Below are positions 8,143 through 16,577 of a stretch of 49,217 nucleotides of DNA, in pieces (the first letter of the stretch is position 1; each line of letters opens with the position of its first letter). The DNA lies in NCBI GenBank assembly GCA_944386485.1, contig CALXBG010000032.1, positions 1 to 49,217 on the forward strand. The letters run 5' to 3'. Origin of the DNA: an uncultured Pygmaiobacter sp. (GTDB lineage Bacteria > Bacillota > Clostridia > Oscillospirales > Ruminococcaceae). A model generated the notes under the pieces. It made no database searches. It was not told the DNA's origin and saw only the letters and a list, made by a program, of their open reading frames with translations. The position numbers and the translations under genes were made by a program.

Positions 8143-9266
8143 GCCTGCTCCGCCTCCTTTCCGGCATTCTCCTGTGCCGCCAGCTGCATCTCCGCAGCGC
8201 GGACCATCATCTTGTGCTTCTGCTTATACAGGAAGCGCTCGGCGACAACCAGCATCATGATGATCGCCTGAATGATGTTGACCAGCTCGACAGGAATATC
8301 GGAAGAACGCGCCAGAATCGCCGCGCCCTCCTTGACATAGGCGTAGAAGAAAGCCGCAATCGGAACCAGCTTGGGGTTATAACCCGCCATGATACCGACC
8401 ATGATACCGTCAAAACCGAGGTTGGTATTGCCGGAATACTGGAACCGGGTATACATGCCCAGAACCTCGACCGCACCGCCCAGACCGGCAAGGAAGCCGC
8501 CGATCAGCTGGGACTTCATGATCGTCCGCTTAACCGGCATACCGCAGTAGGTTGCAAACCCGCTATTCTTACCGATGACCCGGATCTCATAACCGTTCTT
8601 GCTTCTGTAAAGATAGAAGTAGCTGAAGATGATAACCACGATCGCAATGATCAGGCCGAAGTGGATCGGCGTACCAGGGATCAGCTTGGGCAGAATCGCG
8701 GTGTCGTCAAAGGTCGCAGAGGCGTTGAAGCCGGCGGTGTTATCCCGCATGCTGTGGTTGATCAGGCCGATCGCAATATACATGCAGACATAGTTCATCA
8801 TCAGCGAACTGACGATCGGCTTGGAATCAAATTTGACATACATAAAAGCGGGCACAAAGCAGGCCATCATGCCGAACAGACCGCCCAACAGGCAGCACAG
8901 CGCAATATGAATCACGCTGTTGCCGACATGGAAATAAACCGCCACAATGGTGGCGCCCAACGCGCCGACGGTAAAACCGCCCTCGACCGCCATGTTGGTC
9001 TGGTTGGCCGAGAAGATAAAGCAAACCGCGGCGCCGGTGAAGAGCAGCGGAATCATCTTGCTGATGATCTCACCAAATCGGCGCAGAGTGGTAAACGGTC
9101 CGACGACAAAGCTGGAAATCGCTTCCACCGGCTCGTCACTAATCATGAGGATGACCGCGAAGGCAAACAGCAGCGCGATCACGATGGCCAGAATCACCCG
9201 CATGACGTTAAAGATCTGTTCGATCTCTTTGGGGGTTCTGATCCGTTTTGCCTGTCCCTTATTCAT
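8139..9266 (-). CDS. nupP: ABC transporter permease, nucleoside (NupP-type)
   Basis: The 375-residue integral membrane protein has an N-terminal helix (AIVIALLFAFAVIL) and multiple further membrane segments, with the loop GYEIRVIGKNSGFATYCGM matching the coupling region of this permease family. It pairs with the downstream permease to form the translocation pore. The start codon overlaps the stop of the ATPase gene (TGATG) with AGGAGG upstream. Confidence 0.9.
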   Translation of the reverse strand: MNKGQAKRIRTPKEIEQIFNVMRVILAIVIALLFAFAVILMISDEPVEAISSFVVGPFTTLRRFGEIISKMIPLLFTGAAVCFIFSANQTNMAVEGGFTVGALGATIVAVYFHVGNSVIHIALCCLLGGLFGMMACFVPAFMYVKFDSKPIVSSLMMNYVCMYIAIGLINHSMRDNTAGFNASATFDDTAILPKLIPGTPIHFGLIIAIVVIIFSYFYLYRSKNGYEIRVIGKNSGFATYCGMPVKRTIMKSQLIGGFLAGLGGAVEVLGMYTRFQYSGNTNLGFDGIMVGIMAGYNPKLVPIAAFFYAYVKEGAAILARSSDIPVELVNIIQAIIMMLVVAERFLYKQKHKMMVRAAEMQLAAQENAGKEAEQA

Positions 9267-10825
9267 CAGGCCATCACCTCCTGAATTTCTTCCATGGACA
9301 TCTTTTTCACGCCCAGCATGTACTCGCCCAGCTCATCCTCGCTGACCTTGCTGGCGTCCTTGAAGTAAGCGGCAATCCGTCCATTGTGCATCACTATCAG
9401 GCTGTCGCTGACCTCGAGTACCTCGTTCAGGTCGGCGCTGATCAGCAGCACCCCTGCGCCTGCGGTCCGCAGATCGACCAGCCGGCGGCGGATGAAATCG
9501 CTTGCGCCGATATCAATGCCGCGGGTGGGCTGGTTTGCAATGATCAGCGAGGCGCCGGAGGTGAACTCGCGCGCGGTGACGACCTTCTGCATGTTGCCGC
9601 CTGACAGCATGCGGATCGGTTGATCCCGGTTATCGCACATAACGGCGTATTCCTTGATCAGTTCATCGGCGAGATCATTGATCTTCTTCTGGTTGATCAA
9701 CACGCCTTTCTGGAATTCCGGCTTATAATAACGGTCGGCCACAATATTGTCGGCAATACTGCCATCTCCGACCATGCCGTAGGTCATGCGGTCCTCGGAG
9801 ATGTGAGCAACTCCGCTCTCCCGCAACTGACGAACCGTGCAATCGCGGACATCTTTCTGCTGTTCCCCGATCAGAACATCTCCGGCAAAATCCCGATCCA
9901 AACCGGTGATGATCTCGCTGATCTCCTTCTGCCCGTTGCCCTCGACGCCGGCGACACCGAGAATCTCGCCGCCGCGAACCTTGAAGCTGACATCGTCGAG
10001 AATTTTCTTTTCGCTGGTCAGGAACTTGGTCACATGGCTGACGCTCAGCACCGGGTCGCCCAGCTTCTGCTCGTCCTTATCGATCTTCATGATGATATCG
10101 CGCCCGACCATCATCCGGGAGATGTCTGCCTCAGAGACATCCGCAATATTCCGCATCCCGATCGTGGTGCCGGCCCGCATGACCGTTACGCGGTCGCACA
10201 GCTCGGTAACCTCATTGAGCTTATGGGAGATGAAGATAACCGTGTGTCCCTGCGCCTTGAGCCCTTTGAGCTCCACAAACAGCTCGCGGGTTTCCTGCGG
10301 GGTAAGAACGGCGGTAGGCTCGTCCAGAATGACGATCTTGGCGCCGCGGAGAAGAACCTTCAAAATCTCTACTTTCTGTTTCTGACCGACTGAAAGGTCG
10401 CAGATCCGTGCCAGCGGGTCGATCTCAAAATTATATTTCTGCGCCGTTTCTTTTACCATCTCAACGGCTTTCTTCATATCGAAGAAGAGTTTATTTTTTC
10501 TCGGCTCCATGCCGATGACCAGATTCTCGGCCACCGTCAGGCTGGGAACCAGCATAAAATGCTGATACACCATACCGATCCCCATCTTAATCGCCATATT
10601 GGGGTTCTCGATATGAACCTCTTTCCCGTGCAGCAGGATTCGGCCTTCCTCAGGCTTCTCCACGCCGAAAAGGACCTTCATCAGGGTACTTTTTCCCGCG
10701 CCGTTCTCACCGACCAGCGCATGGATCTCACCCTCATCCACCGCGAGGTTCACATTTTTGTTTGCAATAAATCCATTCGAATAGACCTTTCGAATGTTTT
10801 CCATTACAAGGACGTTTTTTTCCAT
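9266..10825 (-). CDS. nupO: ABC transporter ATPase with two nucleotide-binding domains (NupO-type)
   Basis: The 519-residue protein has a first ATPase domain with Walker A GENGAGKST (about 39-47), signature LSVGQKQ and Walker B VILDEPTAVLTP. The second domain has the degenerate Walker A GVEGNGQKE and signature LSGGNMQK. This is the normal pattern of sugar/nucleoside-type importers of this class. It powers uptake through the two permeases. The start has GGAGG six bases upstream. Confidence 0.92.
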   Translation of the reverse strand: MEKNVLVMENIRKVYSNGFIANKNVNLAVDEGEIHALVGENGAGKSTLMKVLFGVEKPEEGRILLHGKEVHIENPNMAIKMGIGMVYQHFMLVPSLTVAENLVIGMEPRKNKLFFDMKKAVEMVKETAQKYNFEIDPLARICDLSVGQKQKVEILKVLLRGAKIVILDEPTAVLTPQETRELFVELKGLKAQGHTVIFISHKLNEVTELCDRVTVMRAGTTIGMRNIADVSEADISRMMVGRDIIMKIDKDEQKLGDPVLSVSHVTKFLTSEKKILDDVSFKVRGGEILGVAGVEGNGQKEISEIITGLDRDFAGDVLIGEQQKDVRDCTVRQLRESGVAHISEDRMTYGMVGDGSIADNIVADRYYKPEFQKGVLINQKKINDLADELIKEYAVMCDNRDQPIRMLSGGNMQKVVTAREFTSGASLIIANQPTRGIDIGASDFIRRRLVDLRTAGAGVLLISADLNEVLEVSDSLIVMHNGRIAAYFKDASKVSEDELGEYMLGVKKMSMEEIQEVMA

Positions 10826-10947
10826 GGATAGCCTCCAAACTTGTTCGTCTTTCTTGTCCGGCTACAGCCGGTCCGACGGTATGCAAACAGTCACACACCC
10901 TTGGCAGTTCTTCTGTGTACGCATTACCGTCACAGCCCGGACTGCAT

Positions 10948-11000
10948 GGAATAACCCTTATTCCGAATCGGAGCACCTTCCAAAAATAGAAGGTGCTCCG
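10948..11000 (-). promoter_or_regulatory. two hairpins between bmpA and nupO
   Basis: A stem GGAGCACCTTC / GAAGGTGCTCC (10970-11000) lies 24 bases after the bmpA stop and is followed on the minus strand by a second stem, GGAATAA / TTATTCC (about 10948-10965). There is no strong T run. The likely role is RNA stabilisation or partial termination, so that the binding protein is made in excess. The rest of the 199-base gap shows no gene. Confidence 0.5.
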
Positions 11001-11024
11001 GTTGCAAATCCTTATGGCCTTAGC

Positions 11025-12188
11025 TTATTTGGAAGCGGTAGCCAGCATCTCCTGCAGAGTCTCGGTATCCAGACCGATCGCGGAAACGATCTCCAGCTCG
11101 CCATTGGTGGCGGCAGTCTGAACAGCCTCGATCTCAGCCTTCATCTCATCGGTGAAGATGTTCTGATAGTTGTCGTTGTCGGTCGCCAGACCAACCACGC
11201 CCTCCTTCAGGCCCCACTTGACGTAGCTGCCCCACTCGAGGCTGCCGTCCAGAGCCATGCCCAGCAGGGTGCTGACGGTGACGTTCGCCTGCTTGAACAT
11301 CGAGGTGCAGATATTCGCAGCGGTGGTCGGATCCGTCTCGAGCAGGCTGGTGTACTGGTCGCTGTCAACGCCGATGGAGTAGACGTTGCTCTCCGCGCAG
11401 CCGGCCAGGGTGCCCAGGCCCGCAACGCCCGCAACCGAGAAGATCACGTCAGCGCCCTGATCCGCCTGAGCGGTAGCAAGCTCTTTGCCCTTCGCGGTAT
11501 CCTTGAAGTCGCCGATCCAGGAAACGAGGATGTCGATGTCCTCATCGACCGAATGAACACCCTGGATGTAGCCGATCAGGTAGTCCTCCAGCGCGGTGTT
11601 CTGGCCGCCGCCGACAAAGCCGACAATCTTGTCCTCGTTGGCGAGCTCCGCATCGCTGGTGGTCAGCAGGGCAGCCGCAACACCGGCGAGGTACGCGCCC
11701 TCGTTCTGAGCGTGATCCATCGAGAAAACATTGGGCAGGCCCAGCTCATCCTGTGCATCATAGAGGATGAACTTCTGGTCGGGGTACTCCTGAGCAACCT
11801 GCTGAACAGACTCTTTCAGGTTGCTGGTGCCCGCGACGATGATGTCGCAGTCAGGATCCTCGGCGTACTCCTGCAGAGTCGGAACCTGCAGGGTGACGTC
11901 GCCGCCCAGCTCAACGACATTCGCGGTGAACCCGTACTTCTCCGCAGCCTCGGTCAGGCCCTGATAGGACAGGTCGCAGATCGCGTGGTCACCCAGATTG
12001 GTGTTCAGGACCAGGGTAACGCCCATTTCGCTCGCCGGCTTGTCAAAGCCCGCAACCACATCGCCGGAAGCGGCGCTGCTGCCCTGAGCGGCGCTGTCAC
12101 CAGCAGCGCTCGAAGAATCCCCGCCGCCGCAGGCAACCAGAGAGAGAGCCATAGCCGCAACGAGAAGCAGTGAGACGATCTTTTTCAT
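11025..12188 (-). CDS. bmpA: BMP-family nucleoside-binding lipoprotein
   Basis: The 387-residue protein has a lipoprotein signal peptide (KKIVSLLLVAAMALSLVAC, lipid-anchored cysteine at residue 20) followed by a serine/alanine-rich linker and a BMP (PnrA-like) periplasmic-binding fold. Motifs include VGFVGGGQNTALEDYLIGYIQG and AGVAGLGTLAGC. It captures a nucleoside outside the membrane and hands it to the permeases. ATG 12188 is chosen because GGAGG lies eight bases upstream; the longer frame would start inside the ribosome binding site. Confidence 0.92.
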   Translation of the reverse strand: MKKIVSLLLVAAMALSLVACGGGDSSSAAGDSAAQGSSAASGDVVAGFDKPASEMGVTLVLNTNLGDHAICDLSYQGLTEAAEKYGFTANVVELGGDVTLQVPTLQEYAEDPDCDIIVAGTSNLKESVQQVAQEYPDQKFILYDAQDELGLPNVFSMDHAQNEGAYLAGVAAALLTTSDAELANEDKIVGFVGGGQNTALEDYLIGYIQGVHSVDEDIDILVSWIGDFKDTAKGKELATAQADQGADVIFSVAGVAGLGTLAGCAESNVYSIGVDSDQYTSLLETDPTTAANICTSMFKQANVTVSTLLGMALDGSLEWGSYVKWGLKEGVVGLATDNDNYQNIFTDEMKAEIEAVQTAATNGELEIVSAIGLDTETLQEMLATASK

Positions 12189-12247
12189 TTGCTTTTCCTC
12201 CAATTTTTTCTATTATTTTATCCGCTGGCGCGGTATAAAATCTTGAA

Positions 12248-12901
12248 TCAGGTTCCGCTTTTTGCAGCGCCCCGCAAATGGGTCAGCTGACGGCCAAAAA
12301 ATTGGCTGGACTTTTGTAGTACCGGACCGGTCAGCAGAATACCGACCACGGTGCCGATTCCCCACTGGGCGCCCAGCAGAATTCCGGTGCCGACCAGCAC
12401 GGCATCCTGCACAATCTTCGCCACACGAACCGAGATACCAAACCGGGTACGTGCGTATTTGACCAGCCCCTCCAGCGCGCCAAAGCCGCGATCCACCGCC
12501 ATGTACAGCCCCAAGCCGACACCCATCATTGCGGTGCCCACCAACGTGCACAGAATACGGACAGCCATATTCATCTCGGAGAGTTTCAGCCCCTGTAAAA
12601 GCGGAGTGAAGAGATTAACCCACGGTCCAATGGTAAAGACGCAAAGTACCGTTCCGACATTAATATAGGATCGGCAAAGCAGGAAGAGCAGAATCAACAG
12701 AGTCGCATTGGCCAGCGTATTGGCGTCTCCATAGGAGATGTTCAGCAACAGGTGCAATCCGTCGCAACAGGTCGCCATCGCGGAGGATCCCAAATCCGCT
12801 GCATAAAAAAATGCTGTTCCAAGCGAGGAGATCATCAAGCCAATTTCAATCACCAAAACATCCAGAACTAAACGTAATATCTTTTCTTTGCTAATCAACA
12901 T
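12248..12901 (-). CDS. YczE/YitT-like integral membrane protein
   Basis: The 217-residue protein has about five to six hydrophobic helices (EIGLMISSLGTAFFYAADLG, TLLILLFLLCR, MGVGLGLYMAV) and the pattern of YczE/YyaS-type membrane proteins of unknown function. It is the first gene of the nucleoside transporter transcription unit, 59 bases before bmpA, with its own sigma-A promoter upstream. A link to nucleoside uptake is inferred only from position. The ribosome binding site is weak. Confidence 0.65.
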   Translation of the reverse strand: MLISKEKILRLVLDVLVIEIGLMISSLGTAFFYAADLGSSAMATCCDGLHLLLNISYGDANTLANATLLILLFLLCRSYINVGTVLCVFTIGPWVNLFTPLLQGLKLSEMNMAVRILCTLVGTAMMGVGLGLYMAVDRGFGALEGLVKYARTRFGISVRVAKIVQDAVLVGTGILLGAQWGIGTVVGILLTGPVLQKSSQFFGRQLTHLRGAAKSGT

Positions 12902-12994
12902 TCAAACTTCCATTCATCATTCATTCTTTTTGAAACCAACAACTAGGCAGCTCTGGCATCATCGCAGTTTCACCAATCTTTTTGTCGCATAATT

Positions 12995-13023
12995 ATTCTA
13001 TATTGGGCTTTCTCCCCTGTCAA
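12995..13023 (-). promoter_or_regulatory. promoter of the nucleoside transporter operon
   Basis: TTGACA (13018-13023), 17 bases, TAGAAT (12995-13000) on the minus strand. The 5' leader to 12901 is about 90 bases. I saw no purine riboswitch core in it. The 280-base intergenic region otherwise holds only the divergent udp promoter. Confidence 0.7.
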
Positions 13024-13098
13024 TCTGCTTTTTTCACAATTTATGCTCAATTTTGATGTACAAAACGTAGAATCACTATTGTTTTTCATATTATGATA

Positions 13099-13126
13099 TT
13101 GTAATATCTTTACTCGGTGCTATAAT
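13099..13126 (+). promoter_or_regulatory. promoter of uridine phosphorylase
   Basis: TTGTAA (13099-13104), 16 bases, TATAAT (13121-13126). Confidence 0.55.
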
Positions 13127-13181
13127 GAATGAAACATCCGTACCTTTTTTATTTATAAAAACTTAAATGGAGGTTTTCTCT

Positions 13182-13955
13182 ATGGCACAGCATGATGAAC
13201 TGATGCACCACATCAAATGCAAACCCGGCGATATCGGCAGATATGTCATTCTCCCCGGCGATCCCGGCCGGGTTGAAAAGATCGCCGCTTATCTAGACAA
13301 TGCCCACCATGTACAGACCTATCGCGAGTACACCACCTGGACCGGCGAGCTGGAGGGCGAGAAGGTTACCGTCATGTCCACCGGCATGGGTGGTCCTTCG
13401 ACTGCCATCGGCGTCGAGGAGCTCAAGATGTGCGGCGCGGACACCCTGATTCGGGTCGGCACCTGCGGCGGCATCGATCCCTCGCTGGTTCCCGGCACCC
13501 TGATCATTCCCACCGGCGCCATCCGCAAGGAGGGCACCGGCCGCGAGTATGCTCCCATTGAGTTCCCCGCGGTTCCGAACTATGATCTGGTTACCGCGCT
13601 GAAGGCTGCCGCCGACAAACTTGGCTACCGCAGCGCGATGGGCGTTGTTGAGTGCAAAGACAGCTATTATGGTCAGCATGCGCCCGAGACCATGCCCACC
13701 GAGGACGAGCTGCTCTCCAAGTGGAAAGCTTGGCAGCGCGCCGGTGCGGTTGGCAGCGAGATGGAGAGTGCCACCCTCTATGTTGTCGCCAGCGTTCGCC
13801 GGATGCGGGCAGCTACCGTGCTTCTGCTCTGCCGCAACATCGAGCGTGAGAAAGCAACCGGCCTGACCGATACCGATTGGGAGACCGCCCACGCGATCGA
13901 GACCGCCGTCGAGGCAATCCGGATGCTGATCCATCAGGACCGCAACAAGGGCTAA
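13182..13955 (+). CDS. udp: uridine phosphorylase-like nucleoside phosphorylase
   Basis: The 257-residue protein has the nucleoside phosphorylase I fold with the phosphate-site motif LPGDPGRVEKIA, the GTCGGID loop and the nucleoside-site segment GSEMESATLYVVASVR. It splits uridine, or a related nucleoside, with phosphate to give base and ribose-1-phosphate. It is divergent from the nucleoside importer, so uptake and breakdown are neighbours. ATG 13182 sits behind TGGAGG; an upstream in-frame ATG at 13167 overlaps that site and is rejected. Confidence 0.9.
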   Translation: MAQHDELMHHIKCKPGDIGRYVILPGDPGRVEKIAAYLDNAHHVQTYREYTTWTGELEGEKVTVMSTGMGGPSTAIGVEELKMCGADTLIRVGTCGGIDPSLVPGTLIIPTGAIRKEGTGREYAPIEFPAVPNYDLVTALKAAADKLGYRSAMGVVECKDSYYGQHAPETMPTEDELLSKWKAWQRAGAVGSEMESATLYVVASVRRMRAATVLLLCRNIEREKATGLTDTDWETAHAIETAVEAIRMLIHQDRNKG

Positions 13956-13993
13956 ACTGAGAGTTTCAATCTCCTGCAAGAAATACAGCTTTC

Positions 13994-14046
13994 AAAGAAG
14001 CGGACAGCCACTTCAACCTCGAAGGGCTGCCCGCTTCTTTTTGTTT
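13994..14046 (+). terminator. intrinsic terminator after udp
   Basis: The stem AAAGAAGCGG-CAGCC / GGGCTG-CCGCTTCTTT ends in TTTTTG. Confidence 0.85.
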
Positions 14047-14150
14047 TCTGCCTTCTACTTTGATATCAATAAAATCTTTCTGGTTTCAAGCCAGCAGTTC
14101 TGGACGGATCTTTCGTCACAGACACAGCTTTGAGCAGAGCAAGAATCGCT

Positions 14151-14178
14151 TTGCCCTGAACGCAAGATATGCTATAAT
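14151..14178 (+). promoter_or_regulatory. promoter upstream of the 14229 gene
   Basis: TTGCCC (14151-14156), 16 bases, then TGC-TATAAT (14173-14178), an extended -10. Confidence 0.55.
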
Positions 14179-14228
14179 GGGGAAAACGCGCACACACGGA
14201 TCACGATTGTGCGGAGAGGAGATACAGG

Positions 14229-14846
14229 GTGAAACAGGAGAAGGCGATGTGGCCGGAGAGCTATTATCGGGAAAACGATCCCGCAAAGCGGTGGGAACTG
14301 CTTCAGGAGGCGGCACGCGAGGGCTGGATCGACCAGCAGGAACAGACGCTTCGAGAGGAGCTCTGGTCGCTCCGGTACGGGCAGAAGAAGGTCAAAAAGG
14401 GGCCGCCCCATGATGGGTACATCGGGTTTTGGGTGACAATGAATCTGAATCTTCAGGATATTGACTCCCGTTTTCGGCGCCGGTCGATTCTTCGGGAAAC
14501 CGATCAGCTGTTGACCGATCTCGGAATCGACGCAACACAGCTTGAAGGCTCCCGGCGGGAACTGGTCTATCTTGAGCTCCTGCATGCGATGCGGATCTTT
14601 TACAGCACCTGTACCGACGGTACCTATAATAGCCAGCTGTTTGGCTTAATGCGGCTCAAAGAGGACAAGCTGATTGAAAAAATCATCTACGATATTTTCA
14701 ATATTGCCTATCGCATGCCCAAAAAACTTGCAATGAGCGAGCGTTTCGTGCTGTTGCAGCAGGCCGCATATAAAGGTTTTTATGAGAGATACCCGAATCA
14801 CGTTGATCTGTTGGACCAGCTGATTGAGAGCGAGCAGGAAAAATGA
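14229..14846 (+). CDS. conserved protein, possibly DUF6553 family
   Basis: The 205-residue soluble protein has no signal peptide or membrane helix. It is mostly helical and charged, with conserved-looking blocks FWVTMNLNLQDIDSRFRRRSI and IFNIAYRMPKKLAMSERF. I recall similar clostridial proteins annotated DUF6553, but no function is known to me. GTG 14229 has AGGAG seven bases upstream; ATG 14247 is a possible alternative. Its end overlaps the following reductase gene by four bases (ATGA), so the two are co-translated. Confidence 0.6.
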   Translation: MKQEKAMWPESYYRENDPAKRWELLQEAAREGWIDQQEQTLREELWSLRYGQKKVKKGPPHDGYIGFWVTMNLNLQDIDSRFRRRSILRETDQLLTDLGIDATQLEGSRRELVYLELLHAMRIFYSTCTDGTYNSQLFGLMRLKEDKLIEKIIYDIFNIAYRMPKKLAMSERFVLLQQAAYKGFYERYPNHVDLLDQLIESEQEK

Positions 14847-15577
14847 GCGAAACAGTCTTGGTCACAGGAGCATCCGGAGGAATCGGTCGCGCGACCGCAC
14901 AGCTGTTCGCACAGAACGGCTATAACGTCGTAATGGCCTGCCACCGACATGAGCGGGCGGCAAAGGAAGTGAGCGAAGCGCTCAATGCACAGGGATTACA
15001 GACCGCCGTGGTTACAGCCGATCTATCCGATCCTTCTGCCGCACGACAGCTTGTAAAGCAGGCGGTCACGTTGTTTGGCGGTTTGGATGTGCTGGTGAAC
15101 AATGCCGGAATGGATCTGGCCGGTCTTTTTACCGATCTCACCGACGCCGAGTGGGAGCAGTTGCGCCGGGTCAACCTGGATAGTGCACTCTGCTGCGCGC
15201 AGGAGGCGGCGCGGCAGATGATCTCCCGCAAGCGGGGCAGCATTATCAATATTTCATCCATCTGGGGGCAGACTGGCGCTTCCTGTGAGGTAGCCTATTC
15301 GGTTTCCAAAGCAGGCCTGATCGGTTTGACCCAGGCGCTTGCAAAAGAGCTCGGCCCCAGCGGCATTCGGGTCAACTGTGTCGCGCCGGGGGTAATCGAT
15401 ACCGAGATGAATGCCCGGTTGACCCCGGAAGATCTCGCGCAGTTGGCTGACGAGACTCCGCTGGGACGGATCGGCAGCCCGCTCGAGGTCGCGCAGGCGG
15501 TATTTTTTCTGGCTTCCCCTGCGGCCTCTTTTATTACCGGACAGGTTCTCGGTGTTAACGGCGGATTGTTGATCTAA
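14843..15577 (+). CDS. ymfI: SDR-family reductase, YmfI-like (EF-P 5-aminopentanone reductase)
   Basis: The 244-residue classical short-chain dehydrogenase has the cofactor motif TGASGGIG (about 8-15), NNAG, the catalytic serine/tyrosine/lysine in SSIWGQTGASCEVAYSVSKAG, and a C-terminal FITGQVLGVNGG. The SSIWG...GASCEV wording matches proteins now annotated as the reductase that forms 5-aminopentanol-lysine on elongation factor P. A FabG-like 3-oxoacyl-ACP reductase is the alternative. No efp gene is in the window to support the link. Confidence 0.75.
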   Translation: MSETVLVTGASGGIGRATAQLFAQNGYNVVMACHRHERAAKEVSEALNAQGLQTAVVTADLSDPSAARQLVKQAVTLFGGLDVLVNNAGMDLAGLFTDLTDAEWEQLRRVNLDSALCCAQEAARQMISRKRGSIINISSIWGQTGASCEVAYSVSKAGLIGLTQALAKELGPSGIRVNCVAPGVIDTEMNARLTPEDLAQLADETPLGRIGSPLEVAQAVFFLASPAASFITGQVLGVNGGLLI

Positions 15578-15585
15578 AAAAACGG

Positions 15586-15614
15586 TTGCTTTTTTTCTGG
15601 TTGTTTTTTATAAT
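15586..15614 (+). promoter_or_regulatory. promoter of yerC
   Basis: TTGCTT (15586-15591), 17 bases, TATAAT (15609-15614). Confidence 0.6.
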
Positions 15615-15666
15615 ATTGCTATGAAGTGTGAAAGTGCAAAAGCGATACGGAAAAGGAGCTGAAGGT

Positions 15667-15978
15667 ATGGCGGGAAAAGACATTCTCCACCAGCCTGAAA
15701 CAGAGCAGCTGTTTCGGGCAATCGCGGCGCTGGGCAGCTATGAAGAGTGTGCGGCATTTTTAGAAGATCTTTGCACGCTCAAGGAACTGCGGGATATGGC
15801 CCAACGGCTAAAAGCTGCACAGATGCTGCTTTCCGGTTTCACCTATGACCAGATCCAGAAAGAGGTTGAGATCAGCACCGCCACCATCAGTCGAGTTAAT
15901 CGCTGTATTCAATATGGCCCCGGCGGCTATGAGCAGCAGCTGAAGAAAATCGGCGCACTCAAGGAGCACAAAAAGTAA
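15667..15978 (+). CDS. yerC: YerC/YecD-family TrpR-related DNA-binding protein
   Basis: The 103-residue protein has a TrpR-like fold: helices with CTLKELRDMAQRLKAAQMLLSG and a helix-turn-helix TYDQIQKEVEISTATISRVNRCI at about 66-88. Its regulon in clostridia is not established to my knowledge. ATG 15667 is chosen because AAGGAG lies eight bases upstream; an in-frame frame extends to 15628 without a good ribosome site. It has its own promoter and terminator, so it is monocistronic. Confidence 0.85.
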   Translation: MAGKDILHQPETEQLFRAIAALGSYEECAAFLEDLCTLKELRDMAQRLKAAQMLLSGFTYDQIQKEVEISTATISRVNRCIQYGPGGYEQQLKKIGALKEHKK

Positions 15979-15983
15979 ATTTC

Positions 15984-16016
15984 ACAGCGCCGGCAAGCCG
16001 GCGCTGTATCTTTTTT
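15984..16016 (+). terminator. intrinsic terminator after yerC
   Basis: The stem ACAGCGCCGGC / GCCGGCGCTGT is followed by T6. Confidence 0.9.
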
Positions 16017-16058
16017 GAGAAGAATTTTCAAAAATCAGAATTTATTTCAAAATACCGC

Positions 16059-16087
16059 TTGACAGAAAAGTATTTTTGAGATAAAAT
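16059..16087 (+). promoter_or_regulatory. strong promoter of the four-tRNA operon
   Basis: TTGACA (16059-16064), 17 bases, TAAAAT (16082-16087). A 16-base block across the -10 and start region is identical to the one upstream of tRNA-Val(GAC) at 37503-37518. Confidence 0.75.
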
Positions 16088-16133
16088 ATATTTCGTCGCC
16101 GCGAGTCAGCAAAGCTGAACCGGCACTTAATCT

Positions 16134-16209
16134 GCGGCTTTAGCTCATCTGGTAGAGCGCCACCTTGCCAAGGTGGAGGTAGCGAGTTCGAGCCTCGTAA
16201 GCCGCTCCA
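16134..16209 (+). tRNA. tRNA-Gly(GCC)
   Basis: Cloverleaf with acceptor GCGGCTT / AAGCCGC, anticodon loop TTGCCAA and an encoded CCA. Confidence 0.97.
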
Positions 16210-16288
16210 TTGCTGGAAATCCAGCAAAATGATCCAGACTCCCGGTTGACTCGCGCCGTCAATTGTGGACAGCGATTGTTCATGGTGC

Positions 16289-16364
16289 GGGAGCATAGCT
16301 CAGCTGGGAGAGCACCTGCCTTACAAGCAGGGGGTCACAGGTTCGAGCCCTGTTGTTCCCACCA
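16289..16364 (+). tRNA. tRNA-Val(TAC)
   Basis: Acceptor GGGAGCA / TGTTCCC with one G-U pair, anticodon loop CTTACAA, encoded CCA. Confidence 0.97.
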
Positions 16365-16369
16365 GAGCT

Positions 16370-16446
16370 GGCCCGGTAGTTCAGTTGGTTAGAACGCTAG
16401 CCTGTCACGCTAGAGGTCGTGAGTTCGAGCCTCATCCGGGTCGCCA
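16370..16446 (+). tRNA. tRNA-Asp(GTC)
   Basis: Acceptor GGCCCGG / CCGGGTC, anticodon loop CTGTCAC, encoded CCA. Confidence 0.97.
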
Positions 16447-16449
16447 TTT

Positions 16450-16525
<76 letters not shown>

Positions 16526-16529
16526 AAAT

Positions 16530-16566
16530 AGAGCCAAGCGAATTTCGCTTGGCTCTGTTTTTTTGT
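16530..16566. terminator. terminator of the tRNA operon and of the converging gene
   Basis: The stem AGAGCCAAGCG / CGCTTGGCTCT is followed by G and a long T run on the plus strand. It lies 12 bases beyond the stop of the minus-strand gene. Confidence 0.85.
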
Positions 16567-16577
16567 CTTTTTTCAGA

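Noticed and set aside
8109-9284. Plus-strand open frame of 391 codons, rich in His, Asp and Gln
   Set aside because: Antisense shadow of the permease; hydrophobic codons read backwards give this composition.
12902-12994. Purine riboswitch in the leader of the nucleoside operon
   Set aside because: The leader is about 90 bases and I found no conserved purine riboswitch core or terminator fold.
13167-13181. Upstream ATG for the uridine phosphorylase
   Set aside because: It overlaps the TGGAGG ribosome binding site used by ATG 13182.
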